In this document: piece after piece, positions 35,213 through 46,779 of the stretch
Position numbering within the stretch: position 1 is the stretch's first letter
Layout of the letters: each line of letters begins with the position of its first letter
Assembly (NCBI GenBank): GCA_032716605.1
Contig: CM064523.1
Span: 43,900,376 to 43,964,375 of the forward strand
Direction: 5' to 3'
From: Paralithodes platypus
Taxonomy: Eukaryota > Arthropoda > Malacostraca > Decapoda > Lithodidae
Length of the DNA stretch: 64,000 bases
Translations under genes and position numbers: made by a program
The notes under the pieces: generated by a model
The model's input: only the letters and a program-made list of their open reading frames with translations
What the model was told of the DNA's origin: nothing
The model's database searches: none

Positions 35213-35216
<4 letters not shown>

Positions 35217-35272
<56 letters not shown>

Positions 35273-35300
35273 TATATATATTTATATATACTGTATATAT
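35217..35300. repeat. (TA)n array
   Basis: TA repeat with 'tacagtata' and 'tactgtata' interruptions. From 35410 to 35920 the DNA is a mixture of TACA/TATG microsatellite words. Confidence 0.85.
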
Positions 35301-35684
35301 CCGACTTTTTGGTCGGCAACGAACCATAGAAGAATTACCCCAGAAGAGTCGAGATAATATCTACTGGCAAATGTATAGTACAGAAAGAAATAGGATTTTT
35401 TTTTGTTTTCTTTAATATACACATGTACAGTACATGTATATGTACATACATTATGTACATGCATGCATGCATACATATTATATACATACACATTCTATTC
35501 ATACATATACAGATATTGTATGCATATTTTGTATATATAATTATATACACATACATTTACTGTATATACATATGTATACACAGTGTGTACACATGTGTAT
35601 ATGCAGTAATTGTATGTGTATACTGTGTATAGATACATCTATATATATGTGTGTATTACATACATATATAAACATGACTGTGTT

Positions 35685-35780
35685 TATACTCTCAGCAGGA
35701 CTTGAATCACAGACATTCATGACGATTGTCCATGGGCACTCGTCCTGACTGTCGGTGGTTCAAGTCCCGCTGAGAGTATA
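35685..35780. repeat. tRNA-like palindrome 2
   Basis: Arms 35685-35706 and 35759-35780 are inverted (21 of 22). Each outward-facing arm contains a B-box-like GGTTCAAGTCC/GATTCAAGTCC. Same architecture as palindrome 1 at 13177 with unrelated arm sequence. Confidence 0.6.
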
Positions 35781-35929
35781 TAAACATTTAGTAGCTCACG
35801 TGTATTCGATATACAATATAGTTGACATATGTATATGTATACATATAGACATACACATATACATTATACATACAAATACATATTATACACATTCATATGC
35901 ATACACATTTATCTATCTATCTATTGCCT

Positions 35930-37200
35930 GACGCCGTGATCCCCGAAGGATTGGTCACGAACGAAACGCCCCCATGCACCTCTGTCCCCAGTTAGTTGAT
36001 GCCCCTCCTCCCAACCAGCACCGCCTTCATCCATATACTTCTTCACTCCATCCTTTCACCTCTCTTTCGGTTTACCTCTCCCTCTCTGTCCTTCCACCTC
36101 GCTCTCGTACAACCTCTTAGTCATTCTCTCGCTTCCCATACGTTCCATATGGCCGAAATTCCTTAAGGGTTTCCTTTTCACACTTTCCAGCACATCTACC
36201 TCCACACCACACCTTCCTATTACTTCCTCATTCGTCTGTCTATCCCTCCATGTAACTCCGCACACACTTCTCAAGTAACTCATTACCACCCCTCTCACTC
36301 TTGGTTTGAGTCTCTCCACCAACATCCATGCTTCGCCTCCTTAAGTCTGTGTCGTGATTACCACACTGTCATGCAAGCACTTCTTCACTTCCATACTGAC
36401 CACCCTATTTCTTGTTACTGCTTTCAGCATTCCTACAACCCTCTTCCCCTGTTGCACCCTCTCCCGTACTTCTTCATCCATAGGCCCATCTTTACTCAAC
36501 ACACTGCCCTGATACTTAACCCCTCCAATCCCAGCACCGTATATATACGTCAGTAGATATGTAACTCCCCAGTCCCAGCGATGTATATATCCGTCAGTAA
36601 TGTACTTTCTTTGTAACTGCCTGTACAACCCTGTACCAATTACCACGACATTTTGAGCACTGCTCCCTTGTTGGCAACACTTCTCAGCTTATATGAGACC
36701 CACTGAAGGGTGACAAGAGCCAGTGTTGCCTCAACTTTGGAGGTGGATAGGTGGTCTCTCCTGCCATTTTTGCCACATTGCTTGAGACTGCTGGGGACTT
36801 TTATTACTGTATCCTACGTTACAGTACGGGTTAAATGAGCTGACAATCTTCATAGCCTGACCGTTCAACTTCACCTCACACTCTGTGGCTTCACCCCTTG
36901 CGAAAACCATACCCTTGCTCTTCCCCGCATTTGCCTTCAGATTCCGTTTTTCGGACACTGTTCCAAACATATTTACCAGATACTGCAACTCCCATTCATT
37001 ATCGCTCATCAGAACTGTATCATCAGCAAACAGCAGTACAGGTAGCTTCCACTTATTTCCCTCCCTTATCAGCGATACACCAACATCCACTGCTCTTCCT
37101 TGTATTTCTTTCATGACTCCATCCATACATACAGTAAACAACCACGGGGACATCACACACCCCTGTTTCAACCCAACATTCAGATCAAAGAACTTTCTTT
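35930..37200 (-). pseudogene. LINE family D relic, copy 2, with TTAA insertion
   Basis: 3' end has '(TATC)n tattgcctgacgccgtgatc', the reverse of a GATA-type tail. RT core at 37171-36731: 'MKQGCVMSPWLFTVCMDGVM' and 'LLFADDTVLM' with FADD intact, then 'GKSKGMVFARG'. The C-terminal parts 36646-36341 ('GSVLSKDG', 'RVQQGKRVVGMLKAVTRN') and 36325-36056 follow after the 36516-36834 insert. Truncated at its 5' side near 37200, where a CR1-like fragment begins. Confidence 0.8.
36516..36834. mobile_element. TTAA-flanked insert, family 5 (319 bp)
   Basis: Begins TTAACCCCTCCAATCCCAGC and ends GTACGGGTTAA. LINE sequence flanks it: 'cctgatacTTAA' and 'TTAAatgagctgacaatct'; the related LINE copy at 9233-9260 reads 'caattacTTAAatgatctgaca' without the insert. 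Terminal similarity is limited to TTAACCC. Internal partial repeat of 'tatatatacgtcagta'. Confidence 0.75.
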
Positions 37201-37202
37201 CG

Positions 37203-37883
37203 GAATATGGTTAATTTATCAGTAATGGAATTAGCCTTGTCACTCTACGCTGTACAGATTCAAGTCTCGCGATGTCCTTATTCTGATAAGGGGACCAAAA
37301 GTGTACACCATACTAAATATGCAGCCTTACCATACTTTTGAATAATAGGACTATTATAGTTTCATATTTATAAGTATATTTTTGCTTAATAAATCATATT
37401 GCTCTATTAGCATTTATATAAATGAGAAACAGAACTGGTCCCAGGACCGAACCCTGGGTGTACCCCACTAGATACGTAATCTCACTCAGATTGTACTCCT
37501 TATATTACAAATTTCTGCCTTCTGTTTGATAGCCAACTTGTTATGCATGCATGGATTTTTCCTTTTATGCCCATCACCTTCAGTTTATGTATCAGTTTCC
37601 TATGTGGTACTTTGTCAACATCCTTTTGGAAATCTAAGAATAGTATGTCAAGTGATTTAGTAATGTTATTATATGTGAAAAGCTTATTATAGAATTCAAT
37701 CAAATTTGAAAGCCAAAACTGATTAGATCTATAACCGTGTTGACTATCTCTGATAAGGATATTATGTCCCAGGAACTCTACTATCTCATTAACATTGATT
37801 GGTCCATAATTACTAGCTTTGGCCTTGCAACTATTTTTGTATATTGTAGTAATATCTGCATCTCTCCAAGCACGTGATACCAT
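37203..37883 (-). pseudogene. CR1-like LINE fragment, divergent from family B
   Basis: Frame 37883-37500: 'DSQHGYRSNQFWLSNLIEFY', 'LFLDFQKDVDKVPHRKLIHK' (motif A, with Asp replaced context DVD for AFD), 'SWLSNRRQKFVI'. A decayed motif B ('tggggtacacccagggttcgg' on minus) and a scrap of C-terminus follow at 37203-37450. Internally deleted between RT and C-terminus. Confidence 0.7.
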
Positions 37884-37899
37884 ACCATTTTATAGAGGC

Positions 37900-39530
37900 A
37901 AGTCACTTCTTCCTCTGACAAAGCTGAACTTTTCTCTAACACTTTCGCTAATAACTACACTTTGGATGATTCCGGTGCTATTCCTCCCTCGCCACCCCCG
38001 TCTCTCCTACTGATGCCTAACATCATAATCTCTTCTAAGGATGTACTTTTCACCTTCTCTGGGCTTAATACTAAGAAGGCGTACAGACCAGATGGTGTTC
38101 CTCCTGTTGTACTAAACAACTATGCTTACGTGCTGACGCCCTGCCTAGGCAAACTCTTTTGTATCTGCCTTTCCTCTAACGTCTTCCCTTCTTGCTGGAA
38201 GTTCGCTTTCATTCAACCTGTCCCAAAGAAGAATGAACGTTCTCTACCCTCCATCTATTGTTCAATTGCTCTCATTTCTTGCATCTCTAAAGTTTTTGAA
38301 ACTAATCCTACATTAAAATGTCTTGCCTCAAAAATTTTTCCTTTGCGCTAAACATATAGAAGGCCTTCAATAAAGTCTGGCACACATCCCTCATTTCCAA
38401 ACTAACCTCCTTTGGTTTCTATCTCTCCACCTGTGCCTTTGTCTCTAATATCCTTTCCGGCCGTTCCATAGCCGCAGTTGTGGACGGCCACCGTTCACCT
38501 CCTCAACCTATCAACTCCGGTGTTCCTCAGGGTTTTGTCCTATCTCCAATTCTCTTCTTATTATTAATTAACAACCTTCTCAATTGCCCCTCCAGCCCCA
38601 TTCACTTATAATGCTGACGACATTACACTATTCAACTAACCTTCCACAACATCACTCACAGCAGCAACTCCAAAACTCTCGTAAGGAGGTCATAAAGCGC
38701 CTATATTCTGATCTCTCTACCTTAATTTGTTACTTTCAATGCTTCCAAAACTCAATTTCTCCATCTGTCTACTTGTCACCCCTTCCAGAAAACTATGACT
38801 TACTCTTCAACAATATAGAAATAAACCCTTCATCTTCTCTTAGTATTCTCGGGATCTCTTTTTCTTCTAATTTAACTTGGAAAGATCATATTACAACTCT
38901 TGCTAAAACAGCTTCCATGAAGCTGGGTATGCTCAACCGCTTCCGGGGGTTCTTTACCCCTGCGCAGCTTCTTACTCTGTACAGGGGCTGCACAGTGTGT
39001 CCATGTATTGAGTATTGTTCACACATGCGGGGAGGATCCTCTCACACAGCACTTCTAGACAAAGTAGAAAAGAAAACCTTCCATCTCATTAACTCACATC
39101 CACTCACAAATTCTCTCCAGTCTCTCTCTCGTCACTGTAATGTTGCATCTCTCTCACTATTCTACCACTATTACAATAATCAGTGTTCCTCTCAGTGTAT
39201 ACCACCCCCTCTACGTAGAGAACAGAGCACCCGTCTTGCAACATAATCCCACCCCTACTCTGTGCAACTCTCCAGCCCATGAGTGAAATGTTATTCTCAA
39301 TCTGTCTTCTATTCAACAGCCAAACTCATGAACTCTCTCCCAACATCAGTCTTTCCCTCAGCCTATGACTTAAATTGCTTCAAACTCTGTGTGTCCAGGC
39401 ATTTTGGCTCCAACGTCCCTTGATTTTGGTCATGTCACTCTTTCAACTCTGGGGGAGACACTCGTCACAGGCAGTTTTGCCTTTTGTCTTCCTCACTCAC
39501 ATAGGAGAAAAACAAACAAAAAAGTAAATA
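37900..39530 (+). pseudogene. LINE family C RT relic, copy 2
   Basis: Starts with 'KAELFSNTFANNYTLDDSG', then 'KKAYRPDGVPPVVLNN', 'CWKFAFIQPVPKKNERSLPS' (frame 37962-38351), a TAA and a TAG-like break, motif A 'KAFNKVWH' at about 38360, motif B 'NSGVPQGFVLSPILFL', a broken 'LYNADDI' (frameshift in YADD), then the frame 38584-39246 with 'SLSILGISFSSNLTWKDHIT' and 'LNRFRGFFTPAQLLTLYRGC'. The C-terminus decays after 39246 and a TA array follows. Several stops and indels. Confidence 0.8.
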
Positions 39531-39587
39531 TATATATATATATATATACCGGGTATATATTATATATTGTGTATATAGGCTATATTA

Positions 39588-40062
39588 TAGGTTTGATTCC
39601 CGTAGGGAAGTAGAGAAAACCTGATATTTAGTAGGGCCCTGTAATCATTGACAACTTCGCCTATTAGTATAATAGTCTCCATTCAACATCCCGCGCCAGC
39701 ATTTTGAATAGCGTGCGCGGAAGTTAACCTGGAGTACTCATCATAAGTGCACACTTAATTCCATTACGGGATCGTCATTTTGATCGGGTACCCTACAGAA
39801 AAAACTCAGTAAAAATTATAAAAGAAAAAATAACTTAATATCTGTTATCATATGACTTTCCATATGCGTGGATTTCTCATGTTTCACTTCCCCAACACCA
39901 GGCCCTCTAGCGGCTATCGTCTTCCTTCACTGATATACCAAGAATACACTATATAAATCAACGAATGGGAAGTGGGATGGTCGGGAGGGACAGTGTCGTC
40001 AATGATTACGGGGCCCTACTAAATATTAGGTTTTCTCTACTTCCCTACGGGAATCAAACCTA
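39588..40062. mobile_element. Foldback MITE (475 bp) with about 66-bp inverted repeats, family 6
   Basis: Ends TAGGTTTGATTCCCGTAGGG and its inverse, with TA on both sides. The interior right arm repeats 'gggccctactaaatatt'. The body contains the TTAA at about 39832 that is the empty site for MITE copy D. A partial relative follows at 40063-40140 ('gggccccttcctcattgacg') and a relative at 45925-46712. Confidence 0.7.
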
Positions 40063-40140
40063 TAATTTAATAGGGCCCCTTCCTCATTGACGACTTCGCC
40101 TGATTAGTAAGACTGGAGGCGGGACATTCGTAAAATATCC

Positions 40141-40590
40141 TAACCTTAGGGACGAAGAATCCAAGTAACATTTTTTAAGTTTTATTGTATGCAAACAATA
40201 TATATAAAAAAGTATAAGAGATTTGCAAGCAGTGCGTGACATTAAGAAACTGCTTGCTCATTGTCAGATCTAATTTACATTAGATGTATGCATGATAAAG
40301 TGGGAGACACATGTGTTCCCGAGAACTGTAACTCTGCAGCAGTTATTCGTTCCATTCTTAAAACTATTTGTACATTAAATATATATTTGTACAATCTTGT
40401 AAAAAACATACATAGTTGCAACTATGTGAGATATCTTCTTAGAATTAATCATAAAATTAATATCGGACTGTAGAACCCGTCCTATCACAGCTTGTGATTC
40501 ATCACAATCTTCAGGGGCACAGAGGGGATATGGACTATTCCGCACCCCTCCCCCCCTTTTAACAGCAAAGCTTAACTTAATAGAACATTA
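40141..40590. other. No feature recognised
   Basis: AT-rich; short palindrome 'atcacagcttgtgattcatcac' near 40485. Probably 3' flank of the DIRS element. Confidence 0.4.
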
Positions 40591-40591
40591 C

Positions 40592-41440
40592 CTACTGTAC
40601 CCATTGACGTAAAGCTACACAGGTATGCTTTGGTTTATCTAGAGCAACGGACAGGTAGCATGTTAGGAACGTATGATTGGAAGCCCATAATTGAGCATTA
40701 GCAATGTCCTCTACTGAGAAATTTTGTAGAAATCTGAGAGAGACTGCCCATTTCCTGATATCGTGAGCCCTGCCTATCACGCCGTGATTACTTTCCCTAA
40801 TAACGTCCACAAGCAAAGAAGCTAACTTTCGTTTTGTAACACGCCTATCTGTCCGGTTGACCCATAAAGCACCTGGTTGGCGAGGCTGCGCAGCCCTCAA
40901 AAACATTGTGAGTGCTTGCACAGGACATAAAAGGTGATGAGTGAGGCCCTTCTTTAAAGCTGGGATGGAAAATTCAGAAAATACATGTTCAGAATCTTCG
41001 TTTTTAGCTATAAATGTGGGAGACGGCGCGATTTGCACATGATCGTGCAGTCTCCCAAACCTAAGGCAATTTCAATTTCAATTTCAACAGCCTTTTTCAA
41101 AAGTTAATCAAAATCCGGCGCATTATTATATTTGCGCAATTGAAGTACTGATAAGGCTTTGTCAAGCGACCAAGTGGGCATGAGCTGACGGGGCAGTGGG
41201 CGTAGCTTGAAACACGCCCTCATAAAACCATTCTCCTCCGCCTGCGGTATGGAAAGGCCAGTGAGATTAAAAAAGGGGGTTCTAATGGCAGACATGTTTC
41301 TGTTCGAGTAGATAGTCTAAATATTTGAAAATTAAAGCCCCTGAGGCGGTAGTTTGCCCTGACTCTACAATCCAGGTTGTGAATGTTTTCCAATGGGATT
41401 GATATTGTCTCCTGGTAGACAAGGTGTATTGGTTCATTAA
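40592..41440 (-). pseudogene. DIRS-type tyrosine recombinase
   Basis: N-terminal core-binding part 'QYTLSTRRQYQSHWKTFTTW' (about 41430-41290), middle 'LPRQLMPTWSLDKALSVLQL' (41295-41104), and catalytic domain (41038-40592) with 'HHLLCPVQALTMFLRAA', 'KRKLASLLVDVI', the HxxR motif in 'RAHDIRKWAVSLRFL' and the Tyr in 'ASNHTFLTCYLSVAL'. These are features of the recombinase that integrates DIRS elements instead of a DDE integrase. Frameshifts separate the three parts (near 41285 and 41070). Confidence 0.82.
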
Positions 41441-41469
41441 TTTATTAGTGACACTCTCCCCAAATTGAG

Positions 41470-41970
41470 CTAACAATTTGGCATGGAAAATATCCATAAG
41501 GCAAAACTGAGTGAGGTCCGAAGGTTGACAATTGTTTCCAAGTGGAAAGCGGAGACCTGGAGGGACACCGGGTTCCTGCACCACTGTTGCAATTGGTGGT
41601 ACCACACCTGGGCTGGCCATAGCAGCGCGATCATCGCAGCTCGGCCCCGGTAATCCCTCAGCTTGTGAATTACTTTGCACATTAGCACAGAATCTGGTAG
41701 AGGAAACAGATAGATTGAGGTCCACCTGTTCCAATCTACCAACAATGCATCGGGTCCCCCCGCCGGGGTTAGCTCCTGACGAGTGAGGAAGAGGGGGAGT
41801 CTGTGGTTCTCTGTGCATGCAAACAAGTCCACCTGTGGACGGGACGTCTTTGCAATCATCTTGTCGAAGATAGCCTGTTTGATTGTCCATTCTACTAGAG
41901 TGCTCTGCCGGCGAGAGAGAGCGTCTGCCCAGACGTTCGCCATGACCTTCGAGGCAACTCTCAAATCCTG
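41470..41970 (-). pseudogene. DIRS-type RNase H end region
   Basis: Frame 41964-41470 reads 'NVWADALSRRQSTLVEWTIK', 'PQVDLFACTENHRLPLFLTR', 'GGPDALLVDWNRWTSIYLFP' and 'ALLWPAQVWYHQLQQW'. This block follows RT/RNase H in DIRS elements. The reverse transcriptase itself is absent: upstream (about 41970-42140) the sequence goes straight to the gag tail, so an internal deletion removed it. Confidence 0.78.
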
Positions 41971-42149
41971 TGTCCTTAAGCACGGCGTTGGGATGCTGAG
42001 AGGCAGTGTTGCTAGTTTTTTGGAAGGAGAGGTGGGTTGGCATCTGACGCTTGGCTAGATTTGGCTGATGACTGGCCCTGATTACCCTTCTGAGGGGCCT
42101 TACCTTTATACCCAGAATGTTTACCATGTTTAGACTTGTACGGGTTGCC

Positions 42150-44654
42150 TCACTGCTGCGGCGGGAGTCTGGGATCCCTTGGTGACTGTTTAGCTTGTGG
42201 CTGGTATTGCTTGTTACCACCCTTTGATTTATGAAAGGGCTTCTTAGCAGGGTCCTTCCGAGCTTGCGAGGTAACCTGCTTCCAACCATTAACCATATTA
42301 AACACAAGACTCCATGTTTCTGAGTTAAGGAGGGTGGCAGTCAGTACCGGCGAGAGAGTTACCCGGCGACCTATGTCTGCCGGCAACTTCCTCACCAGAT
42401 GGACTCTCAGATTACGGCAGGCTCGAACCGCCTCCATAATTGCAATTCTGATGTCTCCTAAGGACTGAATAGAATTTTGTAGCAAAAGTATCCTAGACAA
42501 TTCAGTAGCTTTCTTAATTTGGGGTTCAGCTATAGGTGAAATAGTACATGAAAGGGAGGCGGCGATCTGGTGACTAACCAAGTACTGAGAGAACATCCGG
42601 TAAGCCTTATTTCTAGCTTGAAGTACCTGTCAAGGTGAGCAGCCGGGGGGGGGGGGTTTGAAAAGGGTTCATCAAGGGAGTGCAAGGAAACTTTGGATGC
42701 CGCAAGAAAGTTAAGTAAATCTGAGGACACTCCTTCTGCTTTGGCTACTGGCAAAGAAAAGTAAGCATGATTTTCTTGGGGAACCTGATGTGAAGACTTA
42801 GAAGTAATTGTAGCAGCAAAAACCTGAGCTTCTATCTCCCAGTCTACCCAGGGGCCTAACCCTACCGGCCCCATCTGCAGGACTGGTGTATGTGTCTGGT
42901 CTAGGACCGGAGTTGTAGCCAACTCCGGCGTGAGAGCATTCAAAGCTTTGACATCATTGATCCCATCAGCTTTTGACCAATCCGCAAACAGTCCTGCAGA
43001 CGCGGCGGGAGGGATCGCCGGGGCAGCTGTATACACAAAATAATCCGGGTTGTACGAACTTGGTACATCCTTAATTGTTACGTTCATCACCCTCCCTGCC
43101 TCATCTTTTGCCCTAAATTTCCTGGTCTTATTAATTTCAATATACCACTCGCCGGGAACTGGAAGTTCCCCTGAAACAGAAGGTTGAGCTAGTTGAGGAT
43201 TCACTGGAGTCACAGGGACCAAGGAACAATCCGGGCCATAGAGGAGGGGCATGGGGCCCTTCTTCAGAGGCGCCTTATCTAAAGGAGGTGGAGGAATATC
43301 TGCAATAACCCTCAAAGAGGAGGTAGCCAGCGCCGCCGGCACTGTAGTGCCAGAAGCCGTGGCTACCACCGGGGTAGGACATGATGGGAGAAAACCCGGG
43401 GAAGCTAAGGGTCTGACAACAGAAGTACTAGGGGCCACCCAAGGTTGAGAAACCAGGGGCTCCGAAGAGGCAGGGAGTTGATAATGCTGCATAGCCTTGT
43501 GCAATAACTCACTTATCTGATCTGAAGTCACACACTTACTGTGGGAGTCCCTGGATGAGTGGATGGGAACTTGCCTCAGAGTCTTCTCCTGTGAGTGACT
43601 GGGGAGCCGGAGAGAACATAACGTCCGCCGGCTCTCCACTCAGCTCAGGATTCTCTTGTTCAATTACAATTTCATTATCCGCCGGGGGCCACGTTAAATC
43701 TGGGACCGATGATGGCAACATGTCTATGCTACCCTCCTCAGTTCTTGCGTGATTGATGTTAAAAAGAGGTTGAGAAGGTTCAGATTGACGCCAGTAACCC
43801 CCTGCCACAAAGGGCTGGGAGTCTGGAATCACTTGAGAATGCAATTGTGACCCCGACGGATATCCCCTGTACTGGTCAGCCAGAACCCTTCATGGGCCTG
43901 CCGATCTAACACTATGAGGTACATAATTCAGTTTAGGTATGGTAAATGTAACACTAGGAGACACACTCAAGGATTGTTCATGACTAGGTGCGGATTCCAG
44001 TGCCTCAGACCCCACTTCTGAGTCCTCAAAGTCTTGTTGAGGTGTGTCAGAGGTAGGGGTAGGGGGCGGTTGCTGAGGGGTGTCGCTCCGGCTGCCGCTG
44101 CTTGCCTGACTCGTTGCTCCCCCAGAGTCGTCTCTCCGGCGTTTGGTAGACCAGGAAGACTCTGCGGAATAGTGTCTAGACTGTTTGCGGGGGGATCTAG
44201 ACCTTGACCTCGACTTCCGCATAGGAGAGGGTGATCGTCTCCTCTTGGTACGGTCGGAGGGGCGAACCTCAGTGACCTCACTCTCACTGCTACTACTCAC
44301 TACCTTGCTGAGGGCTTTCGACTTGTCTTTAGGTCTGACAGATTTTGAGAAACCAGGTTTCACAAGGGGTGACTTAATAATGAGTTGATCCCATAGCACT
44401 TCATCATCACACTGAAGTGCCTTATGGGCAGTGTCTTTGGCATAAGAATTAAAGGTACTCATAATTTCCTGTAAGGCCGCTAGGCACGATAAGTCTTTAT
44501 TAGTTACTAAACCGGTTTTCAATTCAGAGCAAATGGAACAGCGTTTAGATAACCACAAGCCTCGGGAACGATCCAAACACTTGACGCACTTAATGCAAAG
44601 TTTGTGAGCAAAAATTTGGCAATAGAGAGCAGGTAGGAGTAATGCATAGTTCAA
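42150..44654 (-). pseudogene. DIRS-type gag-like ORF, broken
   Basis: The start segment 44654-43890 has a Cys-rich head ('CIKCVKCLDRSRGLWLSKRC', then CSIC), a Ser/Arg-rich basic stretch and an acidic Pro-rich tail; a TGA at 43890 is followed in the same frame by 43844-43536. A frameshift near 43560 leads to 43639-42530 ('PGEWYIEINKTRKFRAKDEA', 'PSSYNPDYFVYTAAP') and another to 42596-42150 ('ASLSCTISPIAEPQIKKATE' and a Lys/Gln-rich basic end). Position and composition fit a DIRS gag; no enzymatic motif. Confidence 0.65.
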
Positions 44655-45605
44655 ACCTCGTCATGGTGCTAATAAGGCGCCCCCCCCCCCCCCCCCCCCC
44701 CGCCGGGATAACTTACCCAAACCTCCGCCGGAGTAGAATTCAGGAGCCTGGAAAATTTAATTTCCAGGAATCAATGCTCATAAGGATAACCTGCGAGGTG
44801 TTATACATCCTAACTCGTGTCCGCCGGAAAATTAGCTATAGTGCACCACTACTCTAACCTTCCGCTGGACTCGTCTAAGCTGAGTTTAACTACTAGCCTG
44901 TGACAAGTGTCCCAGGTCCCTTGACCTTTAGTGTCTGATCATCCATAAACAAGTTTGCAAAACTAATCTATCACTCTTATACACTAGACTTGCGGCGCCG
45001 CAGGGCGAGAAAATCTAATCGTGTAACTGGGTCAGTTTGGGCGAGTTACTCGGCGGGCCCGAGTTTGCAGCCCCTTTAGGAATGCAGTTCCGCCGGGAGA
45101 GTGTGGTTCAGCCAAAACAACGCCGGGACCTTTTGAATGTTCCTACCCGTTTATAAGACGGATAACTCGGGCCCACCGCACGGGGATGCCGGAAAAACAA
45201 AAAATTGTGACACAAGGAGATGGCACAGCTCCCCAACCCTGAGTCCCACTCATAACACATCATAAAGAATTTATAGGGACGTTTCCCCTACCCCAAAAAT
45301 ATGCTACAACGCATGTAAAAACACTAGCGGCATACATAGGCATATCATTAAAATTTAAAATACAGGAAATTTAGCATCCTAAATTACCTGAAGCCTACGC
45401 CGGAGACCCATACATAAGGCTGACCACGAGGGACGACGAACATCACCGGCAGACGACGCTCCGAAGACCCAGCACAGCGCCCGGATGAGGGAGGCCCACT
45501 CAAGGAGCCCAAAGCAAAACACGAACTCTAGAAGGTGGAGCACCACGTGCAGACACCCTTTAACCAGAGCATTTGCTGATATATAATAATCTGACATGTA
45601 CTCTC
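44655..45605 (-). other. Leader region of the DIRS element with recurrent CCGCCGG motifs
   Basis: A run of 20 C (44682-44701) starts the region. The heptamer-like CGCCGG(A/G) recurs at about 44701, 44727, 44821, 45090, 45121, 45402, with near matches at 44862 and 45187, much more often than elsewhere. No ORF. May be untranslated leader plus terminal repeat. Confidence 0.35.
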
Positions 45606-45924
45606 CTCAATAATGACAGTCTGTATCATGCCTTGTAGAGTGGTAGCCTTCTAGCTAAGTAATCGCAATAGCTAAAGGCTTATCACAACAAACAAAAACA
45701 CACGCGGTACAACAATCCTGGACTCGTCGACGCCTGTTACAAAACTACCCTATTTAAACACATACTTCCTGCGGAGACACCAATCTGGCAGCCGTGCTAG
45801 CTAATCTAAACCTTGTTACTACAACACAGATGTATACAAATGAGTACGGACTCACTAGAAGCTCTGGAACGTCGAATGAAGCGGAGCACAGCGCAAGCCT
45901 TGTTGTCAGTGTGGCCGCAGAAGT
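45606..45924. other. No feature recognised
   Basis: Mixed composition between DIRS leader and a family 6 fragment. Confidence 0.4.
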
Positions 45925-46712
45925 AGGAAGGATGACGATGGCCGCTAGAGGGCCTGGTGTTGGGGAAGCGAAACATGAGAAATCCACGCATATGGCAAGT
46001 CATATGATAACAGATATTAACACCTTACGAGAGGCCTATGCGGTTTATTTATATGTACCGCCCAGCGGGGTGTTTTTAGCCAAAATAGGGCTGTTTACGT
46101 GATCATTTTCATGCCTAAATAAGACCCAGAACGTAAAACAAGTACCTATCCCTGAAAGGGCATAAACAGAGCTTTCGAATGACACCATAACGATCCTTTT
46201 ATGATGGCTAGTTTTCTTGCAATAACCGTGCAACGCGAGTGCAAAAAGCATGTAATTAGCCACTTTCCCGATACAATTCCTTATATAGCGAGTGAGAGAG
46301 GGAGGAGGGAGCTGGGATTCGTGTCAGTATGTTCGCCGCGGTGGTCTGGAGCAGTCATACGCTCGCTACTCTCCTGCCACCACTTGTCTCTGTCTCTCAG
46401 CAACATTACGTGCTGAAATTGCCACTCGACCTATGTCGAGCGCCGCCACATAGTCCAGCTTTATTAAATACGACTTATGTGGTGAGCCGCTAATTAAGGG
46501 TTAAGTTCTTTTTTCTTTTTATATTTTACGGAGTTTTTTCTGTAGGGTACCCGATCAAAATGACGATCCCGTAGGGGAATTAAGCGTGCACTAATGATGA
46601 GTACTCCAGGTTAAGTTCCGCGCGGGCTATTCAAAATGCTGGCGCGGAATGTTGAAAGGAGACTATTATACTAATAGGCGAAGTCGTCAATGATGAAGGG
46701 GCCCTATTAAAT
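45925..46712 (-). mobile_element. Family 6 foldback element fragment, split by MITE copy D
   Basis: 45925-46016 is the reverse complement of about 39830-39925 ('ccgctagagggcctggtgtt'), and 46505-46712 that of about 39630-39830 ('gggtacccgatcaaaatgac'). The MITE sits exactly between. The left inverted repeat arm is lost. Confidence 0.75.
46017..46504 (-). mobile_element. TTAA-MITE family 1, copy D (complete, 488 bp)
   Basis: Begins TTAACACCTTACGAGAGGCC and ends CCGCTAATTAAGGGTTAA. Flanks 'acagataTTAA' and 'TTAAgttctttt'; the unoccupied equivalent 'aaataacTTAAtatctgtta' stands at about 39825-39845. Confidence 0.92.
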
Positions 46713-46779
46713 ATATGTATATATATATATATACAGTATATATATACAGTAAGGATTTGGCTAAATATTTTTTCATTTT

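Larger units (their letters stand above)
33597..35216 (-). mobile_element. Penelope-like element with inverted pseudo-LTRs
   Basis: Arms 33597-33721 and 35092-35216 (125 bp each) are inverted copies with one visible difference ('acagacg' versus 'acaaacg'). Between them sits the ORF at 33859-35091. Penelope-like elements are known to carry such pseudo-LTRs and to be inserted as truncated and inverted units. TA arrays flank both sides. Confidence 0.85.

Noticed and set aside
41532..44388. Plus-strand frames over the DIRS relic
   Set aside because: Shadows of gag and recombinase frames on the minus strand.
44682..44701. Biological meaning of the 20-C run
   Set aside because: Homopolymers of this kind here and at 31147 and 47947 may be sequencing or assembly effects and cannot be judged from the sequence.
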